64,000 nucleotides of DNA. It comes from Rhodothermales bacterium. GTDB lineage: Bacteria; Bacteroidota; Rhodothermia; Rhodothermales; UBA10348. Positions 60,253 through 64,000 of the stretch are shown here, piece after piece. Position 1 is the first letter of the stretch; each line of letters opens with the position of its first letter. The notes below the pieces were generated by a model. It was not told the origin of the DNA. It saw only the letters and a program-made list of their open reading frames with translations, and searched no databases. The translations under genes and the position numbers were made by a program. The stretch spans positions 62,001 to 126,000 of the forward strand of contig JAEPNP010000004.1 in the NCBI GenBank assembly GCA_017643395.1. Direction: 5' to 3'.

Positions 60253-60681
60253 TTGAGCAAACCATCTGTCCTGTTTGTCTGCACACACAATTCTGCCAGG
60301 TCCCAAATGGCAGAAGGCCTCCTGCGCGCACGACACGGCGAGCGTTATGAGGCCTTGAGCGCCGGCACCGAGGCCACGCGGGTCAAGCCCGAAGCCGCCC
60401 AGGCCCTCGAGGAATTGGGGATCGATGCGTCCGGCCATTACTCCAAGACCGTCGATGACCTCGGCGATGCCGTGCCGGACTATGTCGTGACGGTGTGCGA
60501 CGCGGCCAAAGAGGCGTGCCCCTACGTACCGGCGCGCAGTGGCCGCGTGCACCGGGCGTTCGCTGACCCGTCTGATGTCACAGAAAGCCGGGAGGAACGC
60601 ATGCAGGCCTTCAGGGACTCGTGCGCCGAAATCCAGGACTGGATCGACGCAACGTTCGGCTCAGTCCCTCCCCGTTTTTGA
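60253..60681 (+). CDS. arsC: Thioredoxin-coupled arsenate reductase (low-molecular-weight phosphatase fold)
   Basis: The 142-residue enzyme reduces arsenate to arsenite using thioredoxin. The phosphatase loop VCTHNSARS and the redox pair VCDAAKEACP are both there. With the TTG start at 60253 the three cysteines fall exactly at 10, 82 and 89, the numbering of S. aureus ArsC; this decided the start over a GTG at 60187. No arsB, acr3 or arsR flanks it, so export of the product must be encoded elsewhere. Its last 21 bases overlap the convergent DUF1295 gene. Confidence 0.94.
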   Translation: MSKPSVLFVCTHNSARSQMAEGLLRARHGERYEALSAGTEATRVKPEAAQALEELGIDASGHYSKTVDDLGDAVPDYVVTVCDAAKEACPYVPARSGRVHRAFADPSDVTESREERMQAFRDSCAEIQDWIDATFGSVPPRF

Positions 60682-61458
60682 TCGCGGTGGCATGGGAATG
60701 AAGGCACTCGTGCGAGCCATGTAGTCGGCGTATCCCGGCTTGCTTGATTCCAGGTGCCGGTCCAGCATGGCGACGCCGGATACGCGGATCACCAGCCAGA
60801 TCATCAGGGCCGGGGCGAACAGCAGCATCCATCCCCCGGGCAGATTGATGCTCCAGAAAGCCACGCCGAGCCAGATCACGCATTCACCGAAGTAGTTGGG
60901 GTGGCGACTGTATCGCCACAGGCCCGTGTCCAGCACTCCGCTGCGTTCAGGGTCGCTCTTGAACGACGCCAGCTGCCGGTCAGCCACGGCCTCGATGCCC
61001 AGGCCGGTCACGAAAATCAGCGCACCGACCAGGTCGAGTCCCGTCAGGACCGTCGGCATCTGCCACGTGACCGCGGCCTGCAGAGGCAGCGATACGGTCC
61101 ACAGGATGCCCCCCTGGAGCAGGAATACCTTGAAATAGCTCCACCACCACCACTTCGCTCCAGACTCCCGCCGCCACTTGTTGTAGCGCGCGTCTTCCGG
61201 TTCGCCCAGATTGCGCCGGCCGATGTGCGCCGCAAGTCGCATCGCCCATACACCAAGTGGAACCAGCACCAGCCAGATCCGGGCCTCCACGCCGGGCTGC
61301 AGCCAGGCCGCCAGGCCGACCGCCAGCACAAAACCCGGCCCCCAGAAGATGTCCATGATGCCCGAGTCCTTCAGGCGCAGACTGAGCAGCCAGACCAGCG
61401 TCACGTAAAGCCAGGCTGCGGCAAGGCTCCAGAGGGCGGGTTCCAGGTAGAGAGGCAT
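60661..61458 (-). CDS. DUF1295-family membrane protein (steroid-5-alpha-reductase-like)
   Basis: The 265-residue polytopic protein has SGIMDIFWGPGFVLA, RRNLGEPEDARYNKWRRE and the C-terminal signature DTGLWRYSRHPNYFGECVIWLG, all typical of DUF1295 proteins, which belong with 3-oxo-5-alpha-steroid 4-dehydrogenases and isoprenylcysteine methyltransferases. The chemistry in bacteria is not established. It is divergent from the DUF2254 gene, with 67 bases between. Confidence 0.87.
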   Translation of the reverse strand: MPLYLEPALWSLAAAWLYVTLVWLLSLRLKDSGIMDIFWGPGFVLAVGLAAWLQPGVEARIWLVLVPLGVWAMRLAAHIGRRNLGEPEDARYNKWRRESGAKWWWWSYFKVFLLQGGILWTVSLPLQAAVTWQMPTVLTGLDLVGALIFVTGLGIEAVADRQLASFKSDPERSGVLDTGLWRYSRHPNYFGECVIWLGVAFWSINLPGGWMLLFAPALMIWLVIRVSGVAMLDRHLESSKPGYADYMARTSAFIPMPPRSKTGRD

Positions 61459-61525
61459 CCCGCAAGATCGTCGCCACTACCCATCGCGGCCACCCGTATT
61501 CTCACGGGTACCTGTTTGCGCGCCT

Positions 61526-62875
61526 GTGAATTTGCTCAAGTACTGGGACCGCCTGCGATCGAGCTTCTGGTTCGTGCCCGCCGTGATGACCCTGGCGGCG
61601 GCCGGCCTTGCCTCGGGCATCGTCAGCCTCGACCGATCGGAGAGCCTGGCGTGGCTGCACAGGCTGCCCATGATCTACACCGGCACGCCGGAGGGGGCCT
61701 CGTCTGTCCTGTCCGGGATATCCAGCGGCATGATCACGATTGCGGGCGTGGTGTTTTCCATGACGCTCGTGGCGCTCTCGCTGGCGTCCGGCCAGTTCGG
61801 TCCGCGCCTCCTGCGCAACTTCATGCGGGATACCACCAATCAGGTGGTGCTCGGAACGTTTGTCGCCACGTTCCTCTACTGCCTGCTGGTTCTGCGCAGC
61901 ATCCGATTCGGTGAAGGCGACGCGGCTTTCGTACCCGACCTGGCCGTGACGCTGTCCATCGTCGGCGCCGTGGGGGCGATGGGCGTGCTGATCTACTTCA
62001 TCCACCACGTGGCCATCTCCATCCAGGCGGACCACGTGGTGGCCCGGGTCGGCGAAGAGTTTGTGGACCAGGTGGACATGCTGTTTCCAGAGCATCTCGG
62101 CGATCCGGATGGGGACACCGATCCGGAGGAAGAGGATTTCGATGCGGTTGCAGCACGCTTCTCGGCGACCGGGGACCGGAATCGGTCCACCGTGTGCCTG
62201 GAACGGGACGGCTATCTGCAGGCGATTGATGCCGAGGAGCATCTTCAGATAGCACGTGAGGCCGACCTGCGCATCAAGCTCCTGACAGCGCCCGGAGACT
62301 ATGTGATTGCCGGCGTTCCCGTTGCGGTAATCCATCCACGGCCCGATGACGAGACGCTGCGTGCCCTTCGGAAGGGGTTCATCCTTGGCCGGGAGCGCAC
62401 GACCCTGCAGGACCCCTCGTTCCCGCTGGACCAGTTGGTGGAAATGGCCGTGCGTGCGCTGTCGCCGGGGGTAAATGACCCGTTCACGGCCGCCCGATGC
62501 CTGGATCGGCTGACGTCCGGGCTTGTGCGCGCCGGCCGAAGAAGGCGCCCGTCGGCAGTCCGGCTCGACGCGGAGGGCGTACCTCGTGTCTGGGCACCGC
62601 TCCGGGACTTCCAGCACCTCCTCCATCGGGCTTGCGACGGGATCCGGCCACACACAGCCGGAAGCGCCCAGACCATTCAGGATTTGATGCGCATGCTGGC
62701 TACCCTCGCCGGTGAGGTTCGACGAGCCGAAGACGCCCAGGCCGTTCGGGAACAGGCTGCAGCGCTTGTTCGGGTCGGTCGGGATAGCCTGACGGAGCCG
62801 CGGGACCTGGAACGGTTGGAGGGCCTGTATGCGGGTGTCAGCCAGACGATGCGCATACCGGCTGAGGTCGACTAA
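61526..62875 (+). CDS. DUF2254-family membrane protein
   Basis: The 449-residue protein has four N-terminal membrane helices (residues about 15-165, including GMITIAGVVFSMTLVALSLASGQFGPRLLRNFMRDTTNQVVLG, the family signature) and a soluble C-terminal half with SPGVNDPFTAARCLDRL. No activity is known. The GTG start gives MNLLKYWDRLRSSFWF, matching the usual N-terminus. It ends 14 bases before the convergent galactanase gene. Confidence 0.88.
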   Translation: MNLLKYWDRLRSSFWFVPAVMTLAAAGLASGIVSLDRSESLAWLHRLPMIYTGTPEGASSVLSGISSGMITIAGVVFSMTLVALSLASGQFGPRLLRNFMRDTTNQVVLGTFVATFLYCLLVLRSIRFGEGDAAFVPDLAVTLSIVGAVGAMGVLIYFIHHVAISIQADHVVARVGEEFVDQVDMLFPEHLGDPDGDTDPEEEDFDAVAARFSATGDRNRSTVCLERDGYLQAIDAEEHLQIAREADLRIKLLTAPGDYVIAGVPVAVIHPRPDDETLRALRKGFILGRERTTLQDPSFPLDQLVEMAVRALSPGVNDPFTAARCLDRLTSGLVRAGRRRRPSAVRLDAEGVPRVWAPLRDFQHLLHRACDGIRPHTAGSAQTIQDLMRMLATLAGEVRRAEDAQAVREQAAALVRVGRDSLTEPRDLERLEGLYAGVSQTMRIPAEVD

Positions 62876-62889
62876 CCGGTCAGCCCCGG

Positions 62890-64000
62890 CTACTGCACGA
62901 CGAACAGTTTCCGGGGCAGGTTTCCGCACCGCGCCACATAGACCCCCGCCGCCAATGCGACGCTGGACACCGGTCGCCCCTGCAGGTCGAACACTTCCAG
63001 GTGCTCCGGACAGGTAGATTGCGGAAGTCCCGCAGAAGGGTTGGGATAGACGGACCAGGCCGGTTGCCCGGGCGTGGCCTCGACGCCCGTCAGTCGCTCG
63101 GCGTGGTGCCAGGCCCCATCCTCGTCAAACAACGCCAGGTTCTCCCAACTGCTTCCGAAACCCGGTGCCGCAATCCACTCTGGAGCCCAGTAGATCCAAC
63201 CGCGCCCGGACTGCAAGGCCACAGTCTCATCCAACGCGACCAGGAAATCGCGCTGCCCGGCCGGCGTCGCCGGATATCCGTCCGGCAGGGACGCCCCGCT
63301 TCCGACCAGGTTGTGGGTATTGTCGTACCAGGAGAACGTCCAGGGGTAGGCGGTCTCCAGCACGATGGCCGGCACACCATACCGGGAGGAAACGCGCTGC
63401 AGGGTATCCCGCAAGTCCTGCAGGCTGCCGTGCCACCATGGGTAATATGACAGACCCAGCATGTCCGGGGTGTATCCGGCCGCCGTGAGATTGTCCATAA
63501 ACCACTGGGTGCCCGCGGCATCACCACCGCGGTCAATGTGCACAATCACCGGGACATCCGGCAGAACCTCCCGCACGGCACTGTGCGCATGCCGAAGCAC
63601 CTCAGCCAGTCTTGCCCAGGACGCCGGTGTGTCGAACGATCCGCCGACCCTTGCCACGTCCCAGAGCATGCCACTGGTGATCTCGTTCCCAATCTGCACC
63701 GCCGCGGGCGACACGCCCGAGGCGCTCAGGTGTCGCAGTACCCGGTTCGTGTACGCCAGAACACTGTCGGCCATGGTCTCGACATCGAGCCCCGCCCACG
63801 CCGCCGGTGGGGTCTGCGTGCCCGGATCGGCCCAGGAGTCCGAGTAGTGGATGTCCAGCAGCCAGGATCCGCCCGCCCCGACGATGCGCTGCGCCAGGGC
63901 CGTTGTGTAGGCAAGCCCGTTCGTGCCGCCCGCCGGCGTGTGCCACAGCCGAAGCCGGAAGGTGTTGAATCCCTCGGACACCATCTGGGCGATGGGATCC
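62890..64000 (-). CDS. GH53 arabinogalactan endo-beta-1,4-galactanase with type IX sorting tail (5' end outside window)
   Basis: About 370 residues are visible; the frame stays open past the window edge, so the signal peptide and first barrel strands are missing. GH53 landmarks are GFNTFRLRLWHTP, LLDIHYSDSWADPGTQ, the acid/base glutamate in QIGNEITSGMLW and the nucleophile in IVLETAYPW. After the barrel, a 75-residue sorting domain starts at WSVYPNPSAG and ends in KLFVVQ, predicting secretion by the PorU/PorV system encoded 15 kb away. It cleaves beta-1,4-galactan of plant or algal origin; galM in this window could act on the released galactose. Confidence 0.9.
   Translation of the reverse strand, partial: DPIAQMVSEGFNTFRLRLWHTPAGGTNGLAYTTALAQRIVGAGGSWLLDIHYSDSWADPGTQTPPAAWAGLDVETMADSVLAYTNRVLRHLSASGVSPAAVQIGNEITSGMLWDVARVGGSFDTPASWARLAEVLRHAHSAVREVLPDVPVIVHIDRGGDAAGTQWFMDNLTAAGYTPDMLGLSYYPWWHGSLQDLRDTLQRVSSRYGVPAIVLETAYPWTFSWYDNTHNLVGSGASLPDGYPATPAGQRDFLVALDETVALQSGRGWIYWAPEWIAAPGFGSSWENLALFDEDGAWHHAERLTGVEATPGQPAWSVYPNPSAGLPQSTCPEHLEVFDLQGRPVSSVALAAGVYVARCGNLPRKLFVVQ

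Overview
The window is GC-rich, gene-dense bacterial chromosome. The type IX secretion genes porU and porV, cargo-type C-terminal sorting domains of the 'YPNP' kind, DUF5683 and CPBP proteins, and weak Shine-Dalgarno use point to the Bacteroidota/Rhodothermota group, most likely a GC-rich Rhodothermales-like organism. This is inferred from gene content; no rRNA is present to confirm it. I recognise about 46 protein genes and one tRNA (Arg, CCG). I see no insertion sequence, transposase, integrase, CRISPR array or prophage.

Layout. 1-865 accD. 866-1427 non-coding, with a 50-bp tandem duplication and a sigma-28-like promoter. 1428-11475 holds a SpoIID/LytB protein, a TonB-dependent receptor, and a leftward operon of a DigH/YngK-like glycosidase, an amidase lipoprotein with an inserted golvesin domain, an AmpG-like permease and a double GNAT. 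The enzymes share one theme, peptide-free (denuded) peptidoglycan glycan. 11558-14114 YhhN, isoaspartyl peptidase, PAP2 phosphatase, and a 35-residue membrane micro-protein with its own terminator. 14383-22744 Sua5 and a two-pump RND efflux operon with its adaptor. 22895-28105 polysaccharide deacetylase, HD hydrolase, kynurenine formamidase, kynureninase, hpt. 28127-33683 tilS, mutL, small membrane protein, cdsA, DUF2007, CPBP protease. 33790-34605 an unusual sigma factor with two region-4-like helix-turn-helix segments.

34751-35160 contains tRNA-Arg followed by a tandem repeat. Each unit carries the 3' end of the tRNA, a long hairpin, and a nearly identical 76-77 bp module. The hairpins of the two units differ in outer-stem sequence yet both stay paired. 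This is the most novel-looking structure in the window. 35420-37653 galM and a dicarboxylate/amino-acid symporter.

37775-53245 is a tight leftward block of eight genes around type IX secretion: a PAS-type membrane sensor lacking kinase domains, a free-standing 85-residue histidine-kinase dimerisation domain, PorU sortase, PorV, an M6-like protein whose zinc site has been lost, a large HEXXH/beta-propeller/barrel protein, a TlpA-like thioredoxin and a DUF5683 protein. 53259-64000 carries an MBL hydrolase, a Lon-N protein, a predicted outer-membrane barrel, nadA, a PadR/MacB-like permease pair, arsenate reductase, DUF1295 and DUF2254 membrane proteins, and a GH53 galactanase cut by the window end that carries a type IX sorting tail.
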